Assembly: GCF_000315625.1 (NCBI RefSeq)
Contig: NW_005434643.1
Location: 287,180 to 351,179 of the forward strand
DNA length: 64,000 nt
Direction: 5' to 3'
DNA from: Guillardia theta CCMP2712
Taxonomy: Eukaryota > Cryptophyceae > Pyrenomonadales > Geminigeraceae
Below the pieces are notes generated by a model that saw only the letters and a program-made list of their open reading frames with translations, did not search any database and was not told where the DNA came from. Made by a program: the position numbers and the translations under genes. Of this stretch, positions 1-11,484 are shown one piece after another (the stretch's first letter is position 1; the number at the start of each line of letters is the position of its first letter).

Positions 1-1025
1 CTCCCCCCCCCCCCCCTCCGCCACCTCCTCTTCCTCCGTTTGCTTCCCATCCCTCCTTGACGTCCTTCCAAGGCTGCGAGGCGGATGGGATGCTCTTCTT
101 TCCAACGAGATCCTTTTGGCTACAGGCACCATCCTCGTCGCCATCATCGCCCAGGTCCAAGTAACACACCAGAGCATCCACCTACTCCTCTAGTAACACA
201 CCAGAGCATGCTCCTACTCCTCTGTCCTGCCGTCTCCTGCTCATCCAGTGGCATCTCAGATCGAGCTGTTCGGATTTCTGGCCAAGAGGAAGCTGCTGCC
301 TTCGGTCGTCACGCGCAAACTCACTGTAAGCTCCTCAAACCTCCTCCTCCAACCACTAACACCTGCTGCTGCTGCTGCTCCTCCTCCTCCTCCTCGTCGT
401 CGTCATCCTCTAACTCTCACACAGCACATCTTTGCTGGTAGCACCATGCTCACTTGCTTCGCTCTTTTTCCCGTTGGGCAGAGCTGGGTGGGCAGGTTGG
501 TCGTCGCCTCCTTCCTCTGCAGCTTCATCGTCGCCTTTTCTCTCATCGCCTACATCCCCGAGGAGGAGCTAGTCAGGCTCCCCAAATTCCTGCAGGCAAG
601 GTTGAGCATGCGCGATGTGCGCGTGATGGCAGAGCAGGTGAGGATAGCAAGCATCCAGTCGATGGCGTGCAGGACGGGGAGGAGGGAGGAGCTCTGCCGT
701 GGGACGCTGCTGTATTGCGCCATCACAGCGATAGTCATCTGCCTGCTATGGACTTCTCCTGCCAGCGTCATCACTTTGAGGTGAAGGAGGAGGAGGAGGA
801 GGAGGAGGAGGAGGAAGGAGGACGAGGAAGGAGGATGAGAGGAGGATGCAAGAGGATCAGGGAGGGTTCAACGTTGATGTTGGTTGCTGCAGCTGCCTTT
901 TTCTCGGCGATGGCCTTGCTGATCCTGTCGGGCGCCTGCTGGGCAGACCAGCAATCCTGCAGTATCGCGTGGGATGGTTTGGAAAGAAAAGTTATCCAGG
1001 TCTCCAGTGCCCCTCCCCGCTCGTC

Positions 1026-1060
<35 letters not shown>

Positions 1061-1688
1061 CCCTGCCTCCTACCTCCTTCCTCCTCATCCTCCACCACCA
1101 CCTCCTCCCCGTCCTCCTCCCTGTCCATCCCTTTCACCGCCCCCCCTTCTCTTCTCACTGACAGTCAGGCTCTCTGGCTTTCTTCCTATCCTCGCTTGCT
1201 GGGAGCTTCTTGTGGGGACGTCTCTTCCTTGCTGCCGGGCACTACGACCGGACCCTCTTTCAAGAAGAAGCCTTCCTCCGAGCTGCTGCTGTCTGCGCGC
1301 TAGTAGCAACAGTGGCAGAAGGGGTAAGGGAAGAGGATGAGGATGAGGAAAAGGGAGACGAAGAGAGGGGAAGAGAGGAGAACGGAGAGAGGACGGAGTG
1401 TTCCTGGGTGAAGGGGTTGAGGATCTGATGAAGCTCAAGACAAGGGAGAGACGGAGAATTGTGAGAGAGGAGCCGGATGCCGGGGAGGGGGCGTTGAAAG
1501 TTGCGAGGAGGCGGAAGAAGGGGAGGCGGAAGAAGAGGAGAGCAGGAGCAGTGCAAGTTGGGCTGAGATTGTTGCAGATATCCCCTCCGGAAGTGGACAA
1601 CATCCTCATCCCACTCGCCACTCTCCTCACGAGCTACGGGCTACAAGCGTCAGGGTCGGTTCCCTTTCTATTTCACACTCTAGGGTAG
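1..1688 (+). CDS. Phytol/farnesol kinase-like membrane protein, 5' end outside window
   Basis: Integral membrane CTP-type polyprenol kinase of the VTE5/FOLK/dolichol-kinase family, which phosphorylates phytol or farnesol for tocopherol and isoprenoid salvage. Visible exons are about 73-154, 260-325, 425-780, 893-999, 1169-1323 and 1578-1688; phases agree throughout. Family marks in order are an RKLTHI..G motif opening a membrane segment (exons 2-3), a SM..RTG.REEL stretch before further hydrophobic segments, the signature GDGLADPVGR (exon 4), GKKSYPGSLAFF across the exon 4/5 join, and a final VDN.L.P loop. The N-terminus lies left of the window, so any plastid transit peptide cannot be judged. 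One intron (781-892) is a GGA repeat on the sense strand; the others are CT-rich. Its stop is 16 bp from the stop of the opposing gene. Substrate (phytol or farnesol) is not decided by sequence alone. Confidence 0.82.
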
Positions 1689-1704
1689 GAGGAGAGAGCG
1701 GAGG

Positions 1705-4700
1705 CTACTGCTCTGTCTTGAACTGATCCTCCTGCAAGCCTTCCTTCTGCAGCATCTGACGCTGCCGCACTGTCAGCGTGTGGTAGCAGAGGAAGGAGGG
1801 GGGGAGGGAAGGAGGAGAAGAGGAGGATACGCATGAGAGCGGGGCGGTGAGAGGGGAGGGGGACGGCGAGTTACCTTAAGCTCTTCGCGATTCTCATAGG
1901 AATCGACGATCTTGTGCGCGTCAGCGACGATGAGATTCTCAATCAGAATCTGGAGGGGGAGGAGAGACGTCAGTAGGGGAGGAGGAGCAGAGGACCGAGC
2001 CAGGGAGAAGTGAGAGGAGGAGGAAGGAGGGAGAGGGGAGAGGAATGGGTGAGAATGTTTGGAGAGGGGGAAGTTGGGGGAGAAGAGGATGAGGAGAAGC
2101 AAGGGAGGAGACAGGAGAAGTGGAGGAGTAGGAAGAGGAGGTGGTGGTGGAGGAAGAGGGGTGGGAGGAGAGAGATGAGTCGGAGTGAGAGAAAAAGGAG
2201 GAGGATGAGGTTGAAGGGAGGAAGAGGGAGAGAGGAGGAACGGTGAACCTTGGCGATGAAGAGGAGATGCTCGAGGATGGCAACAGCCCAGAGGCGGTCG
2301 ACGAGGGTCATGTTGGCGTGATAGAAGTAGACGGAATGAGCAGTAAGACCCACCAGGCAGGAGTTGGTCACGATCGAGAGCGTCCCGAACAAGCTGAGGA
2401 CCGACTGAAGCAAACCTCAGCTCCCCGAGAGATGGAAAGGAGGAGGGGATGAGGGGAAGGAAGGACGTTGGAGGGAAGGGGGAACGAAATGAGATGCAGT
2501 AGGCGAGGAGGAGAAGAGCACAGAGAGGATGGACCAGGGGGAAGCAAGGAAGAAGGCTGGAGCAGAAGAGAGATAAGTGACCTGCCAACTGCCGATGTCT
2601 GCCGCGCACTGATAGGCGGGGCGCTGGTAGGAGAGAAGGAGATCTTGAGCATGGCTGCGAAGGAAGATGAGGTTTAAGGGTAGCGCCGTGACAGCAGCCA
2701 TGGGAAAGAGCGTGCCAAACATGGCGATGAAGCCAAACTGCAGGAGGAGCAAGAAGGTGTGAGAGAGACGTAGAGGTAGAGGCGGAGGAGAGGAGAAGAC
2801 AAGGAAGTAGAGAAGGAGAAAACGTGGGAAAGAAGGGGAGGACGAGAAAAGTTAGCCAGACCCTTCTCCTCCATGGCTCTCCTCTTACCTGCATCACGAC
2901 AGTCTCGTAGAGGAACGTCACTGGCTTTGACTTGCCCAGCTCCAGCTGCGAGCACGTCAGCACCCACGGCAGCAGGCAGTGCGAGCTGACTCGACCTGCT
3001 CCTCCATGGGCAACTTCACCACCTTAACCTTCGCCGCCTTCCTCAACGAGGCATTGTTGACATGATCGATCCAGAGACGCTTGACGACGGGGAAAACCTG
3101 CCAGGTCGTCATTCCTCCACCTCCCCATTCTCCCCTCTCCTCCTCTCCTTTCTATTTTCCTCTCCTCTTGTCGCACCTTCTCCTCGACTATTCGAAAGGC
3201 TGTCATGGACACGAAGGTGGTGGTGAAAATCCCCTGAGCCACTGGCATGCACTGCCACTGCAAAGTGGCGTCAGAGTCATCCCCTCCTCCTTCTCCTCCT
3301 CCTCCTCCTCCTCCTCCTCCTCCTTCATCTCTTCCTTCATCTCTTCCTCCCCCCCGCCTTCATCCTCCTCCCCTCCCCCTCCTCTTTTTCTTCCTCTTCC
3401 TCTTCTGTCCCTTACCTGCGGGCATCTGAAGGCGGCAAGGACGGACTTGCTGAAGAGGAAGGAGGGCAGACGGTTAGCCGCGAATGCGACAAAACAGATG
3501 CCGAAGTAATTGTTCACGACTTTGAACACCTGCCCCCGACCCAGTCATGCCTCCACCTTCCTGCCTGATACCTTCCTCTTCCTCTTCCTCCTCTTCCTCC
3601 TCCTCGTCCTCGTCCTCGTCCTCCTCCACCACCACCTCCTCTTCCTCAACCTCCTCCTCCTCCACCTCCTCTTCCTGCAACCCCCCCCCCCCTCCTCCTC
3701 CTCTATCACCCCTGCCGCCGCCGCCGCCTTCTCCACCTCCTACTCCTCACCGCAGTTCTCAGGATAGCTGCATCCTCTCGCTCGACCTCTGTCCGCCAGT
3801 TCTCAGCTTGCATTCTCCACGTGAGGAAGCGGTCGAAGACTCGGTTCAGAACTTCTCCCACGACAGAGAATCCGATCCCGCAGACAATCTGAGGGGAGAA
3901 GAGGAGGGAGAGAGAGAGAGTCAGACAGAAAGACAGAAGAATGTCAGGAGGAGAAGAAGGGCAGAGAAACAAACACGAAAGACATAACTGACAGAGAGAC
4001 AGAAGGAGCGAGCAAGCGAGCAAGAGAGAGAGAGAGAGAGACAGAAGAGAGAAGGAAAAGTGGGATGACAAAGGAAGGAGTAGAAGCAGAAGGAGGAAGA
4101 AGAAGAAAGGTGGAGGAAGAGGAGAAGGGAAGAGATGGAGCAGGAGCAGGAGCAGGAGCAGGTGCAGGAAAAACGTTCACTCACAGCTCCAACGGTTGTA
4201 TGGCCTGGCTTCATCAATGGACGACAGAAGAAGTAAACAGCGATCGCCATCGCCATCGACACCACGCAGAGAACTCCAATCAGCAGGAAAGTGACGAGGA
4301 CCCTGCTCTGAAGTGTCACCGGCGGAGAATGAGGAGGAGAGGAGAAGGGGGAGGAGAGGAAGGAATGGGATGAAGAGGCAGGGAGAAGGAGAGAGGAAGA
4401 GGTGGAGATGAGGAAGAAGAACCGGTCTCACCTACTCTTTCTGCCACGGGGCGGGAATAAACTGCCCTCATCAAACCAGTACTCCTCCACCTGCAACGAG
4501 TGAGCTCAGCGCTCTGAAAACCCTCGCTTATCCTCCTTCGTCCATTCTACCCTCCTGCTCCTGCCCCTGCTCCTGCCGCTCCCGCTCCTGCTTCCCCTCT
4601 CTCTGGTTCGATCCCTCTTTCGCTCACCTCTCCTGTCAGGGGATTGACGTGCGTGTTTTTGACTGTTGACGGATGATTCTTGAACTCTGTCAACATCACC

Positions 4701-6215
4701 TGCGGCGTTCTTTTACTGCTCTTGCCTCCCCACTCGCTTCTCCCTACCTCCTGCTCTTCGAACTCAAGCGTGTCCCACTCATACCTCAACCTCGCCTCGA
4801 GCCTCCTCCACAGCTGCTCGTCATAGTCACCGATCATTCTAGCAAGAGAGCGAACGAGTGGGTGTGGACGAAGAGAGATAAGGGGGGAGAGGGGGAGGAA
4901 GGATGGGAGGAGAAGGGCGAGGGAGAGAAGAGTGCGAGGAGACGTGAAGAAGTCATCATTAAGAGAAACTGCAAGATTAGGTCTAACAGAGAGGGGGAGA
5001 AAGAAGAATGAAGGAGACTGAGGGAAGGGGAAGCAGACAGCGAGTGCGTTTGTGTTTCCTTGCCAAAGGCTGGAGGGGGGGAGTGCACATCGAAGGGACA
5101 GAAAGGGACCTGGCAGACGAGGATGGACCATATGGACATGCCGATAGCATACACGACGACATATGGATTGTCCCACGAGCCTGTGAGTCTGTGCGAGGCC
5201 ATTTGCGAAAATGTCAAGGCTGTGCCGCAGAGGGCTGGAAGCCATTCCATGGAGATCATGTAGCCGTAGAAGGTGAAGAACAGAGCGACCTGAAGCATCT
5301 TCAGCATCTCTGTCCAACCGTTCCCTCCCCTCCCACTCCTTCCCTTCCTCCCATTCTCTTCTTTCTTCCTCCCCCTCCCTGCTTCTCCTCCTCCTCCTCC
5401 CTCCATTCTCTCTTCCATTCTCCTCCTCCACCAGACCTTCTCTCCGAAGTAGACCTTGATGTCTTCAATGGGCTGCAGCCATCTGTCAGCCTGCGCTGCT
5501 CCTCCCTCCCTCCTTCCCTTCCTTCCTACCTGAGGTGAACTCCAGCTACCCGCCCATTCAGCGACGAGCTTGTAGCGGGCTCGGTCGAAGTGCATGTAGA
5601 AGTATCCGATGATAACAGGACTATCTCCTTCCATGAGACTCTCGGGGTCGATCGCTCTGCTCCTGCTCATCATCCGTCAGCTCACCAGGACCATCATGCT
5701 TCTCCTCACGTCTGCGGCCCACTGCCATCGTCTATCGGCTCGCTGCGAATGATCCTGTCCGTGATTTCCAGCTGCTGCAAGCTGCTGAAGTGGCCGATCG
5801 CCTTGTCTGCGGGCTCGAGGAAGCGATCTTTGCCTTGCGGCCCCTCCACTAACTTCTTGCTGAACATGCACAACGCTCCTCCATGCTTGTCTTGCAGCCG
5901 GAGGCGGATGCCTCGAGCTTGGGCTTGCATTGCCATGAGGTGGTCGGGCGTGCTGACGTTGAGGAAGAGCTTGTCTCCTGCACGGTTGATCCTCTGCTCC
6001 ACCTCAAGGTTCAGCTTCCGCAGCTTCTTCATCATGTCCTCCCGCTGCTCCTTGCTCTTCTCCAGCTCGCTCTCATCCAGGACTGAATCTTCATCGGGAA
6101 GGCTGAAGGCAATGCAGATCGAAGGAGGCGCCAGGAGAGCGGCTGCGAGCTCAGCCTCTCCATCCTCCTCCTTGTCATCGTCCTCATCATCCAGGCGCTT
6201 GTAGCGATTGCTCAT
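1705..6215 (-). CDS. Anoctamin/TMEM16 family membrane protein (17 exons, about 708 aa)
   Basis: Ion channel or lipid scramblase of the TMEM16 family. Exons (high to low): 6215-5710, 5662-5530, 5490-5437, 5289-5110, 4816-4748, 4699-4628, 4490-4432, 4302-4185, 3888-3751, 3529-3416, 3257-3177, 3097-2996, 2945-2889, 2737-2582, 2404-2249, 1949-1875, 1761-1705. The sum is divisible by three and most introns are phase 0. Family marks are IKVYFGEK before the first membrane helix, WRRLEARLRYEWDTL, VNPLTGE, a helix with FGFIAMFGTLFP, and the closing NREELKRQ region. The N-terminal 168 residues are a cytosolic acidic domain. The start was chosen at ATG 6215 (MSNRYKRLDD); an in-frame ATG at 6236 is possible. 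Acidic calcium-binding positions seem to be lost (see findings). It is shorter than animal anoctamins (about 900 aa) and closer to fungal or protist forms. The two shortest exons have the least certain borders. Confidence 0.85.
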
Positions 6216-6641
6216 CACTACATTCTTCCCCACCATCTCGATGGAAGAAGAGCGCTTTAGCGATGCTCGACAAGCGCTGATCAAGAACAAGCCGCCAGGA
6301 ACATCACGTCCTCACTCGAGCATGAACGGTGAAGGAGGGAGCACCAGCATAGAGTCTGATCAGGGGAGGGATGCCGATAGTGCATTCCGATTCCCATACA
6401 GATTCCCATATAGATCGCGGTATGAGTGGGGAAGTGGGTCGTAGAGCCGGCCCGGGGTCGCCAGTGATATGCCAATGCCGGGTGACCAGTCACTGAGCCT
6501 TTTAGGCTGTGGGGGGATGAGGGAGGGGGCGTGGGGAGAAAAATGAAAGGGCTGGTCGGACGGGGGGGCATGGCGTGCTGGAGGATGAGAGGGGAGGCAG
6601 AGGAGCTGAGAAAGGCCAAGACACGTGAGATCAGCTCTCGA
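6216..6641. promoter_or_regulatory. Divergent intergenic region between anoctamin and GUF1
   Basis: About 426 bp separate the two ATG codons of the head-to-head genes, so both promoters and 5' UTRs must lie here. A short imperfect direct repeat, TTCCCATA(C/T)AGAT, occurs twice near 6390-6412. No clear TATA box was seen. Confidence 0.5.
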
Positions 6642-9009
6642 ATGATGGCACATGCTCATCAGTGCCTGCGGGCTGAATCGTCTCACCCTCACCCTCCACG
6701 CGCATGCTCGTCTCTGCGAGGGAATCTGGCTGTACGAGAGTTCCATGCTGGGATGGCCGATGTCAGGGGCTGGAGATGGTCAACGGAGCATGCATGCAGG
6801 ATAAGCTCTCTCTACTCAACCCGGGATCCTGCATGGAGGAGAAACGTCATCTCAAAACCTCCTGAGGAGAGCGAGGAAGTGAACTACCTGCGCGGGGTGC
6901 CGCAGGAGAACATTCGCAACTTCTCTATCATAGCTCACATTGATCACGGAAAGAGCACCCTCTCTGACCGCCTCCTGCAACTCACCAACACCAAACTATC
7001 CGAGCAGAGGGATCAGTACATGGACAAACTGCAGGTGGAGAGGGAAAGGGGCATCACTGTCAAAGCGCAATCTGCCAGTCTCTTTTACCAGCAGGACGGG
7101 AAGGACTACCTGCTCAACCTGATCGACACCCCGGGGCACGTGGACTTCTCCTACGAGGTCTCAAGGAGTCTGGCAGCTTGCGAGGGAGTCATCCTCCTCA
7201 TAGATGCCAGCCAGGGGATCGAGGCTCAGACCCTCGCCAACCATGCGCTTGCTACCAAGAACGGCCTCAAGATCATCCCCTGCATGAACAAGATCGACCT
7301 TCCTCATGCTGACCCCGATCGGGTCGCTGCTCAAGTCCACGCAGCCCTGGGCTATGCCAAGGAGGAGATCCTACAAGTGTCAGGGAAGACTGGGGTGGGG
7401 GTCGAAGAGCTGCTAAGAGCAGTGATCGAGAGGATCCCTCCTCCTACGGGCTCCCTGCAGAACGGACTGCGCGCGCTGGTGTTCGACACGTGGTACGAGA
7501 CGTTCAAGGGAGTCGTGTCGCTGATCCGGGTGATGGAGGGTCAGATTGCGCACGGGGAGAAGTTTCTCATGAAGTCTACTGACAAGACGTACGAGGTCCA
7601 CGAGCTGGGAATCATGCATCCTGAAGCCACTCCCGTTACCCGCCTGCAGGCTGGTCAGGTCGGCTACATCCTGTGCAACATGAAGTCTCCAGCTGAAGCT
7701 CGGGTGGGCGACACAGTCTGCAGCGACGCGTCTGTGGAAGCGCTTAAGGGGTTCCAGCCGCCCGTGCCAATGGTGTTCGCCGGGATCTATCCGATCGACG
7801 CGAGCGACTTTGACGCGCTGAACAAGGCGATTTCGAAGCTGCTGCTCAACGACACATCGGTCAGCATCTTCAAGGAGAGCTCCAACGCTCTCGGGCTCGG
7901 GTTCCGGTGCGGATTCCTGGGCCTCCTCCACATGGATGTGTTCCGGCAGCGACTGGAGCAGGAGCACAACGCAGACATCATCATCACCAACCCGACGGTT
8001 CCGTTCCGAGTCCGCCTCAAGAAGAACCCGAAGGAGTTCGTCACCATCTCCAACCCGAGCGACTTCCCGGACCAGTCGCAGGTGATTGAGTTCGAAGAGC
8101 CCGTGGTGAAAGCCAGCTTGCTCATGCCTACCGAGGTTAACCGCTGACTTCACTTGCTGGCCTCGTGCTGACTGAGACTTTTCCTTCAGCACCTCGGGGG
8201 TGTCATGGAGCTCTGCACGTCGAGGAGAGCGAGGGATCTGGACATGGTGTACTTGGACTCCGGGCAGGTCCTGCTCAAGTGCATCCTTCCTCTCGGCGAG
8301 ATCGTCATCGATTTCTACGACAAGATCAAGGGGATCTCAGCGGTACGAGGCAGCTGGGCGCAAGCAGAGACTTTGCGCTTTGACTGGCTGTCTGGCAGGG
8401 ATACGCTAGCCTGGAGTATGAGCCCGCAGGGTTCCAGCAAGCTCAGATCAGTAAAGTCACGTTCCACCTCAACGGAAAGCCAGTGGATGCGTTGACCACC
8501 ATCGTCCATCACACCAATGCAGAGCAGGTCTTGTATCATGGCAGCTCTTGATGATGCTCTTCCCCGTCCTGTCCCCTCTCCTCTTGTCTCCTTGTCTTGA
8601 CCTGCTCTCGTGCCGCCACCTCATGGAAGAGTCTGCAGGTGGGACGCAGAGTTACAGAAAAGCTGAAGGAGGTGCTGGATAGGCAGCAGTTTGAAGTTGC
8701 GGTCCAAGCCATGGTGGGAGGGAGGGTGATCGCTAGAGAGACCATCAAGGCTGTGAGGAAGAACGTGCTCTCCAGGAGCGGCAAGGTCAGCCATTGCTCT
8801 CGTTCCGCTGCTACCTCATCCGCTCCTGGCAGACTGTTGGAGGTGGCGATGTGACGAGGAAGAAGAAGCTGCTCGAGAAGCAGAAGGAGGGGAAGAAGAA
8901 GATGAAGAGGATTGGTACTTGTACCTCGCTCCCTTCCTGTACTGACCTCTCTTCAGGCGACGTAGAGCTCAGCCAAGATGCGTTCTTGACAGTCATCGAC
9001 AATTCTTGA
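6642..9009 (+). CDS. GUF1: Mitochondrial translation factor EF4/GUF1 (LepA family), 6 exons, 685 aa
   Basis: Ribosome-associated GTPase of the LepA/EF4 family that back-translocates or remodels elongating ribosomes, in mitochondria for GUF1. Exons: 6642-8135, 8190-8342, 8399-8527, 8639-8785, 8833-8914, 8957-9009; phases close to 685 aa, normal for the family. The G1 motif [17 protein letters not shown] (switch I), DTPGHVDF (G3), NKID (G4) and SGKTG (G5) are intact. The later [14 protein letters not shown] and the C-terminal LepA-specific [20 protein letters not shown] helix (here [16 protein letters not shown]) are present. The first about 70 residues, rich in Arg, Ser and His with few acids, look like a mitochondrial presequence; start ATG 6642 is followed by a second ATG. 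A plastid LepA is the alternative. The stop lies 5 bp from the stop of the opposing gene. Confidence 0.93.
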
Positions 9010-9014
9010 TCACA

Positions 9015-9847
9015 TCAAATGAAGTTGGGCAAGTAAGTTCCGTCAAAGTCGGCAATTGCGTCGATGTCCATCTCCATATGAACATTCTCAAAGCTCGCCG
9101 CATTCCCTCTTATTCCCTTGCCTGCCCTCCTCGTCACTTTCAAGTCTTTGCATGTCTCCTTCACCTGTGTGCACTCGATGTCCTTCAGGGGGCAACCAAG
9201 TGTCCAGGAACAGTTTTCGTGTACGTATGTCAACAACCTCGTCCGCAAACCTTGAGGCCTCACTGCTGGTATTCCTATGACTGGGTTACACCAAGTGATG
9301 GTGTAGGGTACCCAGTACCGAAGGGAGGATGTTGTCATTGCCGACCATGGTCGAACTCTCGCCGTTTCTACTTCATTGTCATGACCGGGTTTCCGTCTCG
9401 TTGCAGTTTACCTTTCAGCGCGCTTCTTGCGGTGTCTTGTTTACTTGCCAAAGTCTTGAACACGCTGTCAGTTGCACAACCCAGTCTCACTTGCAGCTCC
9501 GAACCTTGTCCTTTGACATGTCGAGGCTCTTGGACTGAGAGACATGTCCGGGCAACAAGTCCGTCCATGAAAACGTTTTCTTGGCTTCAGACTTTGGTCG
9601 TGTGGGTAAGACAGAGATCAGGAGTCAGCAATCAAAGTACCTTCACCGACGCAAGGTTCTCTGCCACATTCAAGAATCGTGATATACTCGCGCTTGCCTG
9701 CGTCAGAGGCGAGGTGAGGCGGAGAAGAGAGGAGGAGGGAAAAGACCAGCCGATCTCTCCACCGCAAGGCTCTATCCAACTGCCCATGCATCATCTTGAT
9801 GTGATCTTGCTCCAGTACGGCGAGCATGTCTACCAATCAATCATTCA

Positions 9848-9901
<54 letters not shown>

Positions 9902-10969
9902 GAAGGCACCAGCAACTTTCAATCGAAGGATCGTCGCTGTCTGAGATGCCACATAGCAGCTCTCTGTTGCTATCTGCGGCCACAGATTGAGAAGAGATTC
10001 ACAGTTCGCACGAGGAGGCTCACGCGATCTCCTGCCGTCAGATCTCCGAGCACAGTTCCTTTGGAGCCCACAGCAACAGTTAGATTCACATCTTGGTGTT
10101 CTCTTCCTGGGATCTGATTCGAATACAGTCAGCACAGCCAGGACGAGCAAAGACAAACAGCAAGTCAAGTTCATGATATCAAGCTAAAAGTCGAGAGCAT
10201 ACCTTGCTCTTCGAGTCTTGCTTTGATAGAAATCTGAAGGAAGCGTATGCGGCCTTGCAATGATCAGGCAGGGTAACGCTGCGATGGATTGAGACCTTGA
10301 AAGAAGAACAGGGTGAATTGACAATCATGGACAAGGGTTATCTTACTTGTCCTTCCATAACTACAATCATATCCTCATCCACCTTCCCTTCTTTTCGAAC
10401 ACACGAGCCGTACATGAGCCGATCGAACCGAGCCTTGGGTATCAACGAGGCTAATGCACGTTTTCAATGAAATGAGCCGATCAAACACAAAAGCTCCTCA
10501 CATAGAGCGTCTTCACTGATTCCACGGAATACTGGCGAGTCTTTGAGAACAAGGAGAGCATCAAGCAATATTTCTTCGTCAAAGTACTACAAATTTCATC
10601 TTTGTCATCGTCACGTTGAACACTGTGATAGGAACACCTGACTGCGCAGAACATGGCGCTTCGTTTTGGAACCTAAAACAGTTCCTTTCTTCCACGAGAA
10701 TTTGTGAGACAGCCTCTATAGACAAAACTCAACTCAGCTCTCTCAATACAAACCATCCATGCATGATTGCATTGCTCGTATTGCCTAACCTTGGTGATGC
10801 CAGGTGGCGGGGAGTCGCCCGGAGAGGTTTGCGGTTGATCCTTGAGCTTCAAGCTGCGGTGAGATCGACTACGAGTAGCGAGAGCGTCGTGACGAGCCTT
10901 GCTCACATCCTTCCCTTGCAGCAGGGAGAGGAGGAACGGAGACGCACTCCTTGGGGGCTCTGAGGACAT
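9015..10969 (-). CDS. Cyclic-nucleotide-binding-domain protein (12 exons, about 320 aa)
   Basis: Spliced by eye from exons 10969-10790, 10586-10502, 10450-10347, 10295-10203, 10113-10024, 9973-9917, 9809-9763, 9692-9641, 9534-9491, 9464-9412, 9250-9165, 9086-9015. All phases agree and the total is 963 nt. After a Ser/Pro-rich start (MSSEPPRSAS) comes a cNMP-fold: KDSPVFRGIS, RKEGKVDEDMIVVMEGQVSI, a long loop, GTVLGDLTAGDR and TATILRLKQDHIKMM, which is the order of beta strands and C-helix seen in CNB domains. The phosphate-binding cassette lacks the usual Glu and Arg (GDLTAGDR...), so nucleotide binding is doubtful. The last 110 residues are unrecognised. An (ATC)n repeat lies in the intron between exons 6 and 7. 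Function is unknown. Exon borders in the 3' third are the weakest part. Confidence 0.62.
9846..9903. repeat. (ATC)n trinucleotide microsatellite
   Basis: About 19 copies of ATC/TCA in an intron of the cyclic-nucleotide-binding-domain gene. Read in one minus-strand frame it would give an Asp run, but the splice model places it outside the coding sequence. Confidence 0.9.
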
Positions 10970-11484
10970 GTGAAGTGCCTAGACGTGTTGACAATAGCAA
11001 GTTCACATATCAACACGTCACGTCCGATAGAGCAACGAGACAGCAAACAGTCGAGATGTGAGCGCATCAGCAGAGAGCATACTTACAACACGACCCGCTC
11101 CTCGCCTCTTGCCTGCCCTTGTGCATGCGCGACCAACGGCTGATACATGGAAGGCCAGGGGTCCGGGGTTCGTTCACATGCAACTTGATGCTAATGTTCA
11201 GAAGGGGCCCCAAAACAGCCTTGATAACTTTAAATTAGAACCAAGCGTTTGGTGGAAGATTCAAACTTTGACGACAAACTCCGACAAGCTTCCTCACAGA
11301 CAAAACTTGACCGACACACGACAAGAAAGAAGAGTCGAGAGAGAGGAGACAATACAAGACATGGCAGGAGAGTGTGGTGCATACAAATATTCCAGTGAGT
11401 GTTTATTGGAAAATCACGGTTAATCAAACAAACCAAGACAAGAAACCAGATATCATGTCTCAAGAAAAACACAATCGTACAGCT
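10970..11484. other. Gap between CNB-domain gene start and HSP70 stop
   Basis: About 515 bp with no supported gene. It must hold the promoter of the minus-strand CNB gene and the 3' UTR of the minus-strand HSP70. Short ORFs here show no family features. Confidence 0.5.

Noticed and set aside
85..1630. Long overlapping ORFs on both strands rich in Ser, Pro, Arg or Glu
   Set aside because: They are readings of CT/GA-repeat introns of the phytol-kinase-like gene in wrong frames; the spliced kinase frame explains the region.
1773..2963. 396-aa minus-strand ORF
   Set aside because: Composite of three true anoctamin exons and pyrimidine-rich introns read through; stretches between exons are Ser/Pro/Leu low complexity.
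9846..9903. Poly-Asp tail of a secreted protein (minus strand, from 10174)
   Set aside because: The frame starting MNLTCCLSLLVLAV resembles a signal peptide, but the phase-consistent CNB gene model uses another frame and places the repeat in an intron.
9006..9944. 312-aa plus-strand ORF
   Set aside because: Antisense to the CNB-domain gene, ends in the ATC repeat as poly-Ser, and has no family features.
10638..10672. Small exon VPKRSAMFCAVR in the CNB gene
   Set aside because: It leaves phase 2, incompatible with the next exon; joining exon 1 directly to 10586 keeps phase and the CNB fold.
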